A stretch of 64,000 bases of DNA. Source: Micromonospora acroterricola. GTDB lineage: Bacteria; Actinomycetota; Actinomycetes; Mycobacteriales; Micromonosporaceae. The notes below the pieces were generated by a model. That model was given only the letters and a program-made list of their open reading frames with translations. It made no database searches and was not told the DNA's origin. The DNA is taken from contig NZ_QGKR01000172.1 in NCBI RefSeq assembly GCF_003172955.1, positions 1 to 64,000 on the forward strand. Reading direction: 5' to 3'. Shown here piece by piece: positions 54,935 to 63,277 of the stretch; within the stretch, counting starts at the first letter, position 1, and every line of letters starts with the position of its first letter. A program made the position numbers and the translations under genes.

Positions 54935-55810
54935 TCAGGGCTGGACGCGCGCCAGGAAGTCGCGCACCAGCCGTACCACCTCGTCGAGGTGCGTCTCCAG
55001 CAGCCAGTGGCCGCCGTCGAGCAGGTGCAGGTCGGCGTCGGGCAGGTCCCGCAGGTAGGCGCGGGCCGCGCCGGCCGGCATGTAGCCGTCGTGCGGCCCC
55101 CACACGATCAGCGTGGGTGGCCGGTGGGTCCGCAGGTACTCCTGCTGCCGGGGGAACCAGGCGACGGTGCTGCCCTGGTCGGCGAGGAGCCGGAGCCAGG
55201 CGTCGCGCCGCCGGGGGTCGGCGACCAGCGCCCCGGAGAGCCGCCACAGGTCCGGGCTGACCCGGTCGGCCAGCCGGTCCGGCAGCTCGCCGAGGAACTC
55301 GCGCCGGAAGCCCTCCTCGGTGATCGCGGCGGCCAACTGGTCCCGGCCCTCGTCGGTCGGCTCGCGCCAGAACCGCTTCAGCGGCTCGTACTTCGGCCCG
55401 TGCTGGTCGGGGTAGATGTCGCCGTTCTGGATGACGAGACCGGCGACCCGCTCCGGCGCGGCCATCGCCAGGCGCAACCCGAACTGGCTGCCGTAGTCCT
55501 GGAGGTAGATCACGTAGCGGGTCAGCCCCAGCACCTCGGTGAACCGCCGGAGCAGCTCGGCGTGCGCGTCGAAGGTGTACGCGAAGCGGTCGGGGCCGGG
55601 CAGGCCGCTGTAGCCGAAGCCGGGATAGTCGGGGGCGACGGCCCGCCAACGGTCGGCCAGGGCGGGCAGCAGGTGGCGGAACTGGAACGACGACGACGGG
55701 TAGCCGTGCGGCAGCAGCACCACCGGCGCGTCGCTGGCGCCGGCCTCCCGGTAGAAGATCGTGATGCCGTCGACGTCGACCGTTCGGTGGCGCACAGCTG
55801 TCTCGGCCAT
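54935..55810 (-). CDS. Alpha/beta hydrolase, epoxide hydrolase/haloalkane dehalogenase-like
   Basis: 291 residues. HGYPSSSFQFRHLLP supplies the oxyanion region, and the nucleophile is Asp in YLQDYGSQFGLRLA rather than Ser, as in epoxide hydrolases and haloalkane dehalogenases. The distal Asp is in VWGPHDGYMP and the His in LDGGHWLLETH. Substrate unknown. ATG at 55810. Confidence 0.87.
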   Translation of the reverse strand: MAETAVRHRTVDVDGITIFYREAGASDAPVVLLPHGYPSSSFQFRHLLPALADRWRAVAPDYPGFGYSGLPGPDRFAYTFDAHAELLRRFTEVLGLTRYVIYLQDYGSQFGLRLAMAAPERVAGLVIQNGDIYPDQHGPKYEPLKRFWREPTDEGRDQLAAAITEEGFRREFLGELPDRLADRVSPDLWRLSGALVADPRRRDAWLRLLADQGSTVAWFPRQQEYLRTHRPPTLIVWGPHDGYMPAGAARAYLRDLPDADLHLLDGGHWLLETHLDEVVRLVRDFLARVQP

Positions 55811-55902
55811 GCCGTCTCCTCAGCCACAGGGTGGGCGGACCCCTCGACGGTGCCAGAAGCCGTGCGGGATCGCCGCCGAATCCGACCGGCCGCGCCGTCT
55901 GG

Positions 55903-56961
55903 TCAGGCCACCGGCGCGGGGCCGGTCGAGTCGCGGACGACGAGCAGATGCCCGGTGGAGCGGCGCCGGGGCCGCGCCGAGCGCGGTTTGAGGGCGAGGG
56001 TGAGGGCCGTCCGACCCATCTCGGTCATCGGCAGCCGGATGGTGGTGAGGCTGGGCGCCAGGTCGGCTGCCACGGAGACGTCGTCGAAGCCGACGACCGA
56101 CATCCTCCCGGGCACCGGGATGCGACGCGAGCGCAGCGTCGACAGCACCCCGGTCGCCATCGCGTCGTTGAGCGCCACGATCGCGGTCGTCTCCGGGTGC
56201 TCGTTGAGGATCTGCTCGGTGGCCGCCCGCCCGCCGCCCCGGGTGAACTCGCCGTGCACGACGACGAGGTCGGACGGGGGCAGGCCGCGTTGCCGCAGCG
56301 CCGACGAGACGCCGGCGAGCCGGTCGGCGACGGTGGTGAGACCCGCGCTGCCCGCGGCGACCGCGATCCGCCGGTGGCCGAGATCCACCAGGTGCTGGGC
56401 GAGCGCCCGGCCGCCGGCCTCGTTGTCGGGCAGGACGGCGTCGACACCGAGCGCGTGCCTTCCGATGGCGGCGACCCGCCCGCCATGGTCCTGGAACGCG
56501 GCCAGCTCGGCCCGCGCCTCCGCCTCCACCCGCGGGTCGTCGTAGCCGGAACCGCTGATGAGGATGATGCCGACCCGCTGGGCGATGAGGTGACGCAGCT
56601 GTTGCAACTCGTAGGCGGGATCCCGGCCGGACTGGCAGATCTGCACCAGCAGCCCCTGCTCGGCGGCGAGCTGGATGACCCCGCCGGCGATCTCGGAGAA
56701 GTAGGGGTCGTCGACCTGGTGAACGATCAACCCCACCGTGGAGCTGGCGCCGCCGGCCAGGGTGCGGGCGTACGGGTTGGCGACGTACCCGAGCTCGCGG
56801 GCGACCCGCCGGACCCGGTCGGCGACCTGGGCGCTGACCCCGTCGCGACCGGCGAGGGCCCGGGAGGCGGTCGCCAGTGAGACGTCGGCGCGCTCGGCCA
56901 CGTCGACGAGGCGCGGCCGTTGGCCAGCCCTGGGCATCCGCAACTCCCCGGAAACATCCAT
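55903..56961 (-). CDS. LacI-family transcriptional regulator
   Basis: 352 residues: an N-terminal LacI HTH at about 17-65 (LVDVAERADVSLATASRALA with hinge helix NPYARTLAGG) and a periplasmic-binding-protein-like sugar-sensor domain. It is divergent from the LamG and sugar-dehydrogenase genes, with a perfect double operator between them. That strongly suggests local repression relieved by a sugar ligand. Confidence 0.92.
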   Translation of the reverse strand: MDVSGELRMPRAGQRPRLVDVAERADVSLATASRALAGRDGVSAQVADRVRRVARELGYVANPYARTLAGGASSTVGLIVHQVDDPYFSEIAGGVIQLAAEQGLLVQICQSGRDPAYELQQLRHLIAQRVGIILISGSGYDDPRVEAEARAELAAFQDHGGRVAAIGRHALGVDAVLPDNEAGGRALAQHLVDLGHRRIAVAAGSAGLTTVADRLAGVSSALRQRGLPPSDLVVVHGEFTRGGGRAATEQILNEHPETTAIVALNDAMATGVLSTLRSRRIPVPGRMSVVGFDDVSVAADLAPSLTTIRLPMTEMGRTALTLALKPRSARPRRRSTGHLLVVRDSTGPAPVA

Positions 56962-57000
56962 GTCACGCGATCTATTGCCAGTGACGTTGCTCGAAGCCTA

Positions 57001-57036
57001 GGGTACGTAAGCGCTTACGTAAGCGCTTACGTACCC
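57001..57036. promoter_or_regulatory. 36-bp perfect palindrome: two abutting LacI-type operators
   Basis: The whole of 57001-57036 is its own reverse complement. It contains GTAAGCGCTTAC twice, at 57007-57018 and 57019-57030, head to tail with no gap, so two LacI dimers or one tetramer could bind. It lies 39 bases upstream of the LacI start and 34 bases upstream of the LamG gene start. Confidence 0.85.
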
Positions 57037-57070
57037 GGCACCCGGCGTGCCGCGAAACGAGGTGAACGCG

Positions 57071-58027
57071 ATGTCCAGGGCCAGACGAGCCGCCGTCGCC
57101 ACCGTCTCCCTACTGGCGATCGGCGCACTGACCGGCGCGGGCGCGCCCCCGGCGCAGGCGGACCGGACCCATCCGTCCGACGTCCACCCCGCCCTGCGGG
57201 CGCACCTTGTCGCCGCCTACGACTTCGACCACCCGGTGCCGGGCGACCCGGCGCTCGAACGCGACCAGGGCCGCTCCGGCACCGAGGTCGAGCTGGTCAA
57301 CGGCGGTGCCGCCATGCGGGTGCGGGACCACGCCTACCGAGGCAGCGGCAACGCGGTGCGGACCCGGCAGATCGACCCGTCGGTGAACGGCAACGACGAC
57401 TGGAAGGCCGGCACCTGGTCGGCCAGCGGGGTACGCACCCTCCGCGCCTTCAGCGCCACCGCGGGCACCACCGTGATGGGCTGGTTCAAGCTCGAGATGG
57501 ACAGCCCGCTGCCCAACTCCACCACCGCCGACCCGACCGACCGGTACAACGCGATCGGGCTCGCCGGGGTGCTGACCGGTGACTCCGACGGCCACGGCGT
57601 CCGCGCCCTGCTCGAGCTGATCGACGTCGACGGGGAACTGCGCCTGGTCGCGCTCGGCCGGCGGCTCGACGGCGGCAACTCGCAGACGTTCGCCGCGAAC
57701 CAGGACTGGCGGGCCCTGCTGCCGGCAGGGGAGTGGGTGCACCTCGCCGCCACCTTCGACTTCGGCACCGGCGCCCTCGCCCTCTACCGCAACGGCGAAC
57801 CGGTGGACGGCTTCTACACCCGTACCGACGACCCGTGGCTCGTGTCGGGGCCCGGCCCGCACGTGACCACGGCCTCCGACCCGCGAGGCATCAAGATCGG
57901 CGGAAGCTTCCCGCAGGACACGCTGGAGCGGAACCCGTGTGACTGCCGCATGGACGGCCTCATGTTCCTCGACAGCGTGGTCTCCGCGAGCGATGTGCGG
58001 AGGCAGTACCGCCACCTGGCCCGCTGA
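57071..58027 (+). CDS. Secreted LamG/concanavalin-like lectin-fold protein
   Basis: 318 residues. Signal peptide 1-30 (AAVATVSLLAIGALTGAGAP). The mature protein is a single jelly-roll: HLVAAYDFDHPVPGDPALER, VMGWFKLEMD, and WVHLAATFDFGTGALALYRN are the classic LamG strands. It probably binds or acts on an extracellular glycan. GAGGTGA precedes ATG 57071. First gene of the LacI-controlled unit, 37 bases before the sugar dehydrogenase gene. Confidence 0.78.
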   Translation: MSRARRAAVATVSLLAIGALTGAGAPPAQADRTHPSDVHPALRAHLVAAYDFDHPVPGDPALERDQGRSGTEVELVNGGAAMRVRDHAYRGSGNAVRTRQIDPSVNGNDDWKAGTWSASGVRTLRAFSATAGTTVMGWFKLEMDSPLPNSTTADPTDRYNAIGLAGVLTGDSDGHGVRALLELIDVDGELRLVALGRRLDGGNSQTFAANQDWRALLPAGEWVHLAATFDFGTGALALYRNGEPVDGFYTRTDDPWLVSGPGPHVTTASDPRGIKIGGSFPQDTLERNPCDCRMDGLMFLDSVVSASDVRRQYRHLAR

Positions 58028-58064
58028 CCACCCTCGGCACCGTCCCACCGAGAAGGAGACACGC

Positions 58065-60167
58065 GTGCTCACCATCCACGACAGCGCCCGCAGGATCCGC
58101 AGACCCCTGTTGACGGCCGGCCTCACCGCCGTCGTGCTGTTCCTGTCCACCCTGGTCGCGACCCCCGCCCGGGCCGCCGACGCGGTCTACGACCCGGTCC
58201 CCGAGATGCCGGTCCAGTCCCGGCTCGGGCTGGTCCTCAGCGAGTACGCCAGCTTCCCGCAGTCGTACCCCAATCCGGCCCCGACCGATCCGCGGCTCAT
58301 GCGCACCGCGCGGATCAACACCATCATGGAGGTGCCCGACGGCTCCGGCCGTCGCGCGGTGCCCGACCTGAACGGCAGCCTCTACCTGGTCGAGGATGGC
58401 GTGCCGCACGTCTACCTCGACGTGGCGACGACGTTCGCGCCGCGGTTCTTCTCCGGCCGCGGCCTCGGCCAGGGCTTCGGGTACGTCACCTTCCACCCGG
58501 AGTTCGGCGCCAACGGCCGGTTCTACACCATCCACACCGAGCTGGCGTCGGCGGCGACCACCCCACCGGACTACGCCCAGGCCGGCACGATCTACCACGG
58601 CGTCATCACCGAGTGGACGGCGACCGACCCGAGCGCCGACACCTTCGCCGGCACCCACCGCGAGGTCCTGCGCATCGGGTTCGGCGGCCAGGTGCACGGC
58701 ATCCAGGAGATCAACTTCAACCCCACCGCGAAGCGCCACGATCCCGACTACGGGCTGCTGTACCTCGCGGTCGGCGACGGTGGCCTCGGTGTGCGCAACA
58801 CCGACCCGCAGAACCTGGGCGTGCCGCACGGCAAGCTGCTACGGATCGACCCCCGGGGCGCCAACTCGGCCAACGGGCGGTACGGCGTTCCCGCCACGAA
58901 CCCGTTCGTCGGCCGCGCCGGCGCGCTCGGCGAGATCTACGCCGTCGGCTTCCGCGATCCACACCGCTTCAGCTGGGACCGGGCCACCGGCCGGATGTAC
59001 CTCGGGCACATCGGTGAGCACGCCATCGAGGCGATCTACGAGGTGCGCGCCGGCGACAACTTCGGCTGGAGCGAGCGCGAGGGTTCCTTCGTCTTCGACA
59101 AGACCTCCACCAACCCCTGCGACCGGCTGTTCCCGCTGCCCGCCGACGACGACCGGTACGGCTACACGTACCCGGTCGCCGCGTACGACCACGACCCGGC
59201 CGCGGACTGGAACTGCACCGCGGACGTCGGCGTCGCGGTGGCCGGCGGGTTCGTCTACCGGGGACGGGCGGTGCCCGCGCTGCGCGGCAAGTACGTCTTC
59301 GGTGACCTGGTCGACGGCCGGGTCCTCTACACGGAGGCGAACGAGATGCGCCGTGGCCGGGGTCTGGCCACGATCCACCAGCTCGCCCTGTTCGACGCCG
59401 CGGGCGGGCCGGTCCGGATGCGCGACCTCTCCGGGCCCGGCGCGCCCGGTGACCCGAACCGGGTGGACCTGCGCTTCGGCACCGACGCCGCGGGCGAGCT
59501 CTACCTGCTCGCCAAGGCCAACGGGAAGGTCTGGAAGGTCACCGGTACGCGGGTCTTCGCCAGCGGCGACGTCGGGGACACCACCCTGCGCCGCACCGCC
59601 GGCGCGTCGAACTGGGCGCCGGTGACCCCGGCGAAGTGGCAGTTCACCCGCGACCAGGTCATCCTCGCCGAGGCCGGGGTCAGCCGGCCGGGTCCGCGCC
59701 GGCCGTTCGAGTACGCCGTGCTCACCGCCGGCCCGGCGTGGTCGTCGGTGGAGGTCGAGGCCCGGGTACGGCTCGACACGCCGGTGGAGGTCAGCAACCG
59801 GGACGTGATCATCGTCTTCGGGTGGCGGTCGGACACCGAGTTCTACTACGCCCACCTGTCCACCGACAACACGATCTATCCGCACAACGGCATCTTCAAG
59901 GTCAACAATGCCGACCGGGAACGCATCGACCACCAGTGGAACGGCCGGTCGCGTGGCGCCAACCCGGCGATCACCGACGCGGACTGGCACCGCGTGCGGG
60001 TGGTGCACCTGCCGGCAACGGGCGAGATCGCGGTCTACGTCGACGGGCGCCGCGACCCGCTGATGACCGCGAAGGACACGACCTTCGGCTCCGGGCGGGT
60101 GGGTTTCGGCTCGTTCGACAACGTGGGTCGACTGCGGGACCTGACCGTCACCGGCACGCCCGCCTGA
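58065..60167 (+). CDS. Secreted glucose/sorbosone dehydrogenase-like protein with C-terminal LamG-type domain
   Basis: 700 residues. Signal peptide about 1-38. A six-bladed GSDH propeller at 60-540 contains VTFHPEFGANGRFYTIHTEL, LYLAVGDGGLGVRNTDPQN and EIYAVGFRDPHRFSWD. A C-terminal jelly-roll at 555-700 (VEVEARVRLDTPVEVSNRDV) resembles 3-keto-disaccharide hydrolase/LamG domains. By family it would oxidise a sugar with PQQ; cofactor residues were not verified. The GTG start at 58065 follows AGAAGGAGA. A strong terminator follows. Confidence 0.8.
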   Translation: MLTIHDSARRIRRPLLTAGLTAVVLFLSTLVATPARAADAVYDPVPEMPVQSRLGLVLSEYASFPQSYPNPAPTDPRLMRTARINTIMEVPDGSGRRAVPDLNGSLYLVEDGVPHVYLDVATTFAPRFFSGRGLGQGFGYVTFHPEFGANGRFYTIHTELASAATTPPDYAQAGTIYHGVITEWTATDPSADTFAGTHREVLRIGFGGQVHGIQEINFNPTAKRHDPDYGLLYLAVGDGGLGVRNTDPQNLGVPHGKLLRIDPRGANSANGRYGVPATNPFVGRAGALGEIYAVGFRDPHRFSWDRATGRMYLGHIGEHAIEAIYEVRAGDNFGWSEREGSFVFDKTSTNPCDRLFPLPADDDRYGYTYPVAAYDHDPAADWNCTADVGVAVAGGFVYRGRAVPALRGKYVFGDLVDGRVLYTEANEMRRGRGLATIHQLALFDAAGGPVRMRDLSGPGAPGDPNRVDLRFGTDAAGELYLLAKANGKVWKVTGTRVFASGDVGDTTLRRTAGASNWAPVTPAKWQFTRDQVILAEAGVSRPGPRRPFEYAVLTAGPAWSSVEVEARVRLDTPVEVSNRDVIIVFGWRSDTEFYYAHLSTDNTIYPHNGIFKVNNADRERIDHQWNGRSRGANPAITDADWHRVRVVHLPATGEIAVYVDGRRDPLMTAKDTTFGSGRVGFGSFDNVGRLRDLTVTGTPA

Positions 60168-60174
60168 GCACCGG

Positions 60175-60216
60175 CCGGGTGGGGACGGCGGCGCCCGTGC
60201 CGTCGTCCCCACCCGG
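60175..60216 (+). terminator. Hairpin terminator after the sugar dehydrogenase gene
   Basis: CCGGGTGGGGACG (60175-60187) pairs exactly with 60204-60216 over 13 bp; the intervening bases can partly extend it. Confidence 0.72.
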
Positions 60217-60293
60217 CAGCTCGGCCGGCCCCCGCCCGACCGGGTCCGTCGAGCCGGCCCGGAGGGGCCCGTACGGTTCGTAGAATCCGTGCC

Positions 60294-60779
60294 ATGCCGC
60301 GGATCGTCGAGTTGCTGGCCTCGCCCGTGCACCGCTTCCTGGGCCGGCCCGCCGACGGCCCGGCGCCGGCCCCACCCGGCGAGCTGGTCGACGTCGTGCG
60401 GATCCGCGCCGGCCTGGGCATCGTCGGCGACCGGTACTTCGGCCAGCCGGCACACCGCGACGCCAGCGTCACGGTCATCGCCCAGGAGTCGCTGCCACCC
60501 GGCATCGGTCTGGCGGAGGTCCGCCGCAACGTCCTGACCACCGGCATCGCCGTGGACGAGCTGATCGGCAGGGTGCTGGTGCTGGACTCCGGGGACGGTC
60601 CGGTCAGCCTGCGCGTGAACCGGGCGGCCCGCCCCTGCGCCTGGATGGACGTCACCGTCGGCCCGGGTGCGTGGAAGGCGCTGCGCACCACGGGCGGCGT
60701 CCGCTGCACGCCGCTCAACGACGGGGTGCTGCGGATCGGCCCGGTCGACGCCACCGTCGAGCGGGCGCCCGCTCCGTAG
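60294..60779 (+). CDS. MOSC-domain protein
   Basis: 161 residues of the molybdenum cofactor sulfurase C-terminal (MOSC) fold: GLGIVGDRYFG, EVRRNVLTTGI, and the conserved Cys in NRAARPCAWMD. Stand-alone MOSC proteins are thought to handle sulfur or Moco-linked reductions. A TAGAAT at 60280-60285 lies eight bases before the ATG at 60294 with no ribosome site, so the mRNA is probably leaderless. Confidence 0.85.
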   Translation: MPRIVELLASPVHRFLGRPADGPAPAPPGELVDVVRIRAGLGIVGDRYFGQPAHRDASVTVIAQESLPPGIGLAEVRRNVLTTGIAVDELIGRVLVLDSGDGPVSLRVNRAARPCAWMDVTVGPGAWKALRTTGGVRCTPLNDGVLRIGPVDATVERAPAP

Positions 60780-60928
60780 CGTCGGGTCGCGGCGGGCGGG
60801 GTCCCCGGCCGACGGCATCACCGTCCACAGTGCGGACGCGGATCGGGCCGTCACCGACCGCCGGCCGGGCGCGGTGCGGTGTGGTACCCGTCGGTTAGGC
60901 TCGGCCCGTTCGGCCTTGGGGAGGGCAC

Positions 60929-61351
60929 ATGGCGGCGGATCCGGTCAGCGGCGATTTCACCCGCATGTTGGACGCGACGATGCAGGCGCTTGGCGCGGTC
61001 AGCGCGCCGGCCGCCGGCGCCGACGGCGAGCCGGCCGCACCGCCGGCCGGGGAGGCCGCGGACGGTCAGGTCCGGGCGGAGTTGGGGCCGGACGGCCGGC
61101 TGCGCTCGCTGTTCGTGGAGCCACGGCTGATGCGGCTCGGCTCGGAGGAGCTGACCGAGCACATCACCACGGCCGTCAACGCGGCGATCGACGCGATGCG
61201 GGGCGCTACGACCCCGCCGCAGGCCGGTGACCTGTCGCAGCTGCGGGAGCAGTTGGCGGAGGTCCGCGACACGGCGGTGCCGCGGCTCGGGTCGTTCCTG
61301 GCGGCGCTGACCGAGGCGCAGGACCGGCTGGCCCGGGGTGGTCCGCGATGA
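60929..61351 (+). CDS. YbaB/EbfC-like protein at the head of a toxin module
   Basis: 140 residues: an N-terminal helix (FTRMLDATMQAL), a Pro/Ala/Glu linker, and the sheet-helix core VRAELGPDGRLRSLFVEPRL...ELTEHITTAVNAAIDAM typical of YbaB/EbfC DNA-binding proteins. Such proteins often start actinobacterial WXG100/ESX-type secreted toxin operons. GGGGAGGG precedes the ATG; the stop overlaps the next ATG (ATGA). Confidence 0.75.
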   Translation: MAADPVSGDFTRMLDATMQALGAVSAPAAGADGEPAAPPAGEAADGQVRAELGPDGRLRSLFVEPRLMRLGSEELTEHITTAVNAAIDAMRGATTPPQAGDLSQLREQLAEVRDTAVPRLGSFLAALTEAQDRLARGGPR

Positions 61352-61677
61352 GCGGCAACGGGTTCGAGGTGGAGCCGCAGACGTTGCGCGACGCCGGCGG
61401 GACGGTCGCGGACCTCGCGCAACGCTTCCTCGGCGAGCTGGACGGCTTCGAGGCGCAGATGACCGGTTACGGCGAGCCGTGGGGCGCCGACGACATCGGC
61501 TCGCTGATCGGGGTGGCGTACACCGAGGTCGCCGCGTACGTCTTCGACTGCCTCGGGCTCGCCGTGGAGGAGATCGGCTCGGCCGGTGGTGACCTGAGCG
61601 CCATGGCCGACGCGTACGACCGGGTCGACGAGGACGGCGCGGGCACGATGCGCTCGCTGGCCGGCGGGCTGGGGTAA
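61348..61677 (+). CDS. WXG100-like (ESX-secreted type) small helical protein
   Basis: 109 residues forming a predicted helical hairpin with a loop at MTGYGEPWGADDIG, where a Trp-X-Gly-like turn appears as EPWGADD. Similar to EspC/DUF-type partners of type VII secretion. Overlaps the YbaB-like gene by four bases and precedes the membrane component by four. Confidence 0.65.
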   Translation: MSGNGFEVEPQTLRDAGGTVADLAQRFLGELDGFEAQMTGYGEPWGADDIGSLIGVAYTEVAAYVFDCLGLAVEEIGSAGGDLSAMADAYDRVDEDGAGTMRSLAGGLG

Positions 61678-61681
61678 CGGG

Positions 61682-62176
61682 ATGGGTCTGCAGCTACCCG
61701 GTGAGCTGGTCACCGCGCTGGGCTGGATCGGCTACACCTGGCCGGAGGGCGACGAGGAGAAGCTCTTCGAGATGGGCCAGGCGTGGATGGACTTCGCCGG
61801 CCGGATCGGGGCCACGGCCGGCGAGGCGGACGCGGGCGCGTCCCAGGTGTGGTCGCAGAACGTCGGCCCGGCGGTGCAGGCGTTCCAGGGCTGGTGGACC
61901 GGTGAGCAGCACGGGCCGCTGGTGCTGCGCGACGCCGCCCAGGCGGCTGTCATCCTCGGCGCCGGCCTGATCATCTGTGCGGTGATCGTCCTGGCGTTGA
62001 AGATCCAGATGATCGTGCAACTGGCCATCCTCGCGTTCCAGGTGGCGCAGGCGATCGTGACGGCGGTGGCCACCTTCGGGGCCTCGCTGGCCGAGATCCC
62101 GATCTTCCAGATGATCACCCGGGAGATCGTCGGCCTGCTGATCGACCAGGTGATAGGGCAGCTGCTCGATGCCTAG
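61682..62176 (+). CDS. Detached N-terminal module of a polymorphic toxin (WXG-like plus membrane helices)
   Basis: 164 residues. The N-terminal part (LPGELVTALGWIGYTWPEGD) matches the WXG100-like start of CpnT-type polymorphic toxins, followed by helices around EMGQAWMDFAGRIG and a hydrophobic region (ILGAGLIICAVIVLALKIQMIV) with further hydrophobic helices. In relatives this module continues into a long chain ending in a toxin domain. Here it stops, and the toxin domain follows as a separate gene overlapping by eight bases. Confidence 0.65.
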   Translation: MGLQLPGELVTALGWIGYTWPEGDEEKLFEMGQAWMDFAGRIGATAGEADAGASQVWSQNVGPAVQAFQGWWTGEQHGPLVLRDAAQAAVILGAGLIICAVIVLALKIQMIVQLAILAFQVAQAIVTAVATFGASLAEIPIFQMITREIVGLLIDQVIGQLLDA

Positions 62177-62699
62177 CAAGCCGCGGAAGGGGCGCGGCGC
62201 CGCCGCGAAGCCGGCAGCCGGCAAGATCGTCCGCAAGGCGGTCGAGAAGCTGGAGAAGCCGATCGTCCGGGTCACCGGGCCGAATCACAGCCTGCCGACG
62301 AAGGTGATCCAGGTTCAGCGCAGAGACTTCCACGCGACCTCGCAGTTCCGGCGCAAGATGGCGGCGCTGAAGAAGCTCAGCGACGATGGCAAGCTCTACA
62401 AGGCCACCAACCCTGTCGAGCGGGACAAGAGCCTCACCGACGGCTACAAGGATCGGATCCGGCAGAAGATCTGGGACAAGTACTGGCCGCACGACAAGGA
62501 TCTGGCCAATCGGCTCAGCGAGCGGCTCAGCAGCTACCACCCGGACCACGTCTGGGAACTCCAGCTCGGCGGACCGGACACCGTCGACAACCTCAAGCTG
62601 CTGCATGGTAGAACGAACACCGACATCGGTTCGCAGATCTGGGGGCAGATCCAGACCTTGCCGGACGGCACCCCGATCCGAATAGAGGTGGTGGATTGA
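62169..62699 (+). CDS. HNH-type nuclease toxin domain protein
   Basis: 176 residues. A basic N-terminal tail (PSKPRKGRGAAAKPAAGK) leads to an HNH-like core SSYHPDHVWELQLGGPDTVD followed by NLKLLHGRTN, with His124, Asp126, His127 and Asn141 placed as in polymorphic-toxin HNH nucleases. It would cleave nucleic acid in a target cell. The ATG at 62169 lies inside the end of the membrane module gene; the stop overlaps the TTG start of the immunity gene. Confidence 0.72.
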   Translation: MPSKPRKGRGAAAKPAAGKIVRKAVEKLEKPIVRVTGPNHSLPTKVIQVQRRDFHATSQFRRKMAALKKLSDDGKLYKATNPVERDKSLTDGYKDRIRQKIWDKYWPHDKDLANRLSERLSSYHPDHVWELQLGGPDTVDNLKLLHGRTNTDIGSQIWGQIQTLPDGTPIRIEVVD

Positions 62700-63277
62700 C
62701 CCCCGAGCTGCACCAGCTCATCGAGGAGCTGCGCGCCGACCTGACCGAGGACCAGCCGGCGAGCCTGGGGTACGCCCAGTTCGGCGAGGGCGCGGCCATC
62801 GACGCCGTGCCGGCGGACATCCCTGGCGACCTGCGGGATCTCCTGCTGGTAGTCGACGGGCTGCGTGCCGGCCGGATCGAGCTGGCGTCCACGTCGTCCC
62901 TCGCCGGCATCCAGTACCACCTGGACTACGCGCCGGACTTCTCGGCCATCCCGGAGGACCGCGCGGGCTGGTTGGTCATCGGCACCCACAGCGACGAGCC
63001 GATCTTCATGGACCGGGGCACCGGCTCGATCTGGTATTTCCCGCCCACCGGCACCGAGTGGTTCATGTCGGACGCCTTCGAGGAACTGGCCCCCGACCTG
63101 GATTCGTTCGTGCACTACTACCTGCTCGGGCCGGGCTACGCCGACCTGACCCCGGCAGACGACGAGTGGTTCGCCTTCCTCGACCAGCAGGGCCTGCTCG
63201 ACGAGGACGACGAGGACGAGGACGACGACGAGGACGACGAGACCGACGGTGACGCTGACGCGAGGGACGGGCGGTGA
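62696..63277 (+). CDS. SUKH (SMI1/KNR4)-family immunity protein with acidic tail
   Basis: 193 residues beginning at TTG 62696 (TTGA overlap with the toxin stop). The SUKH fold is suggested by DIPGDLRDLLLVVDGLRAG, YAPDFSAIPEDRAGWLVIG and FEELAPDLDSFVHYYLLG. The last 25 residues are a run of Asp and Glu, which may mimic DNA to block the nuclease (inference). Position immediately after the toxin supports the immunity role. Confidence 0.72.
   Translation: MTPELHQLIEELRADLTEDQPASLGYAQFGEGAAIDAVPADIPGDLRDLLLVVDGLRAGRIELASTSSLAGIQYHLDYAPDFSAIPEDRAGWLVIGTHSDEPIFMDRGTGSIWYFPPTGTEWFMSDAFEELAPDLDSFVHYYLLGPGYADLTPADDEWFAFLDQQGLLDEDDEDEDDDEDDETDGDADARDGR

Noticed and set aside
63199-63247. Tandem gacgag/gacgac runs
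   Set aside because: They encode the acidic tail of the SUKH immunity protein; no sign of a CRISPR or other repeat array.
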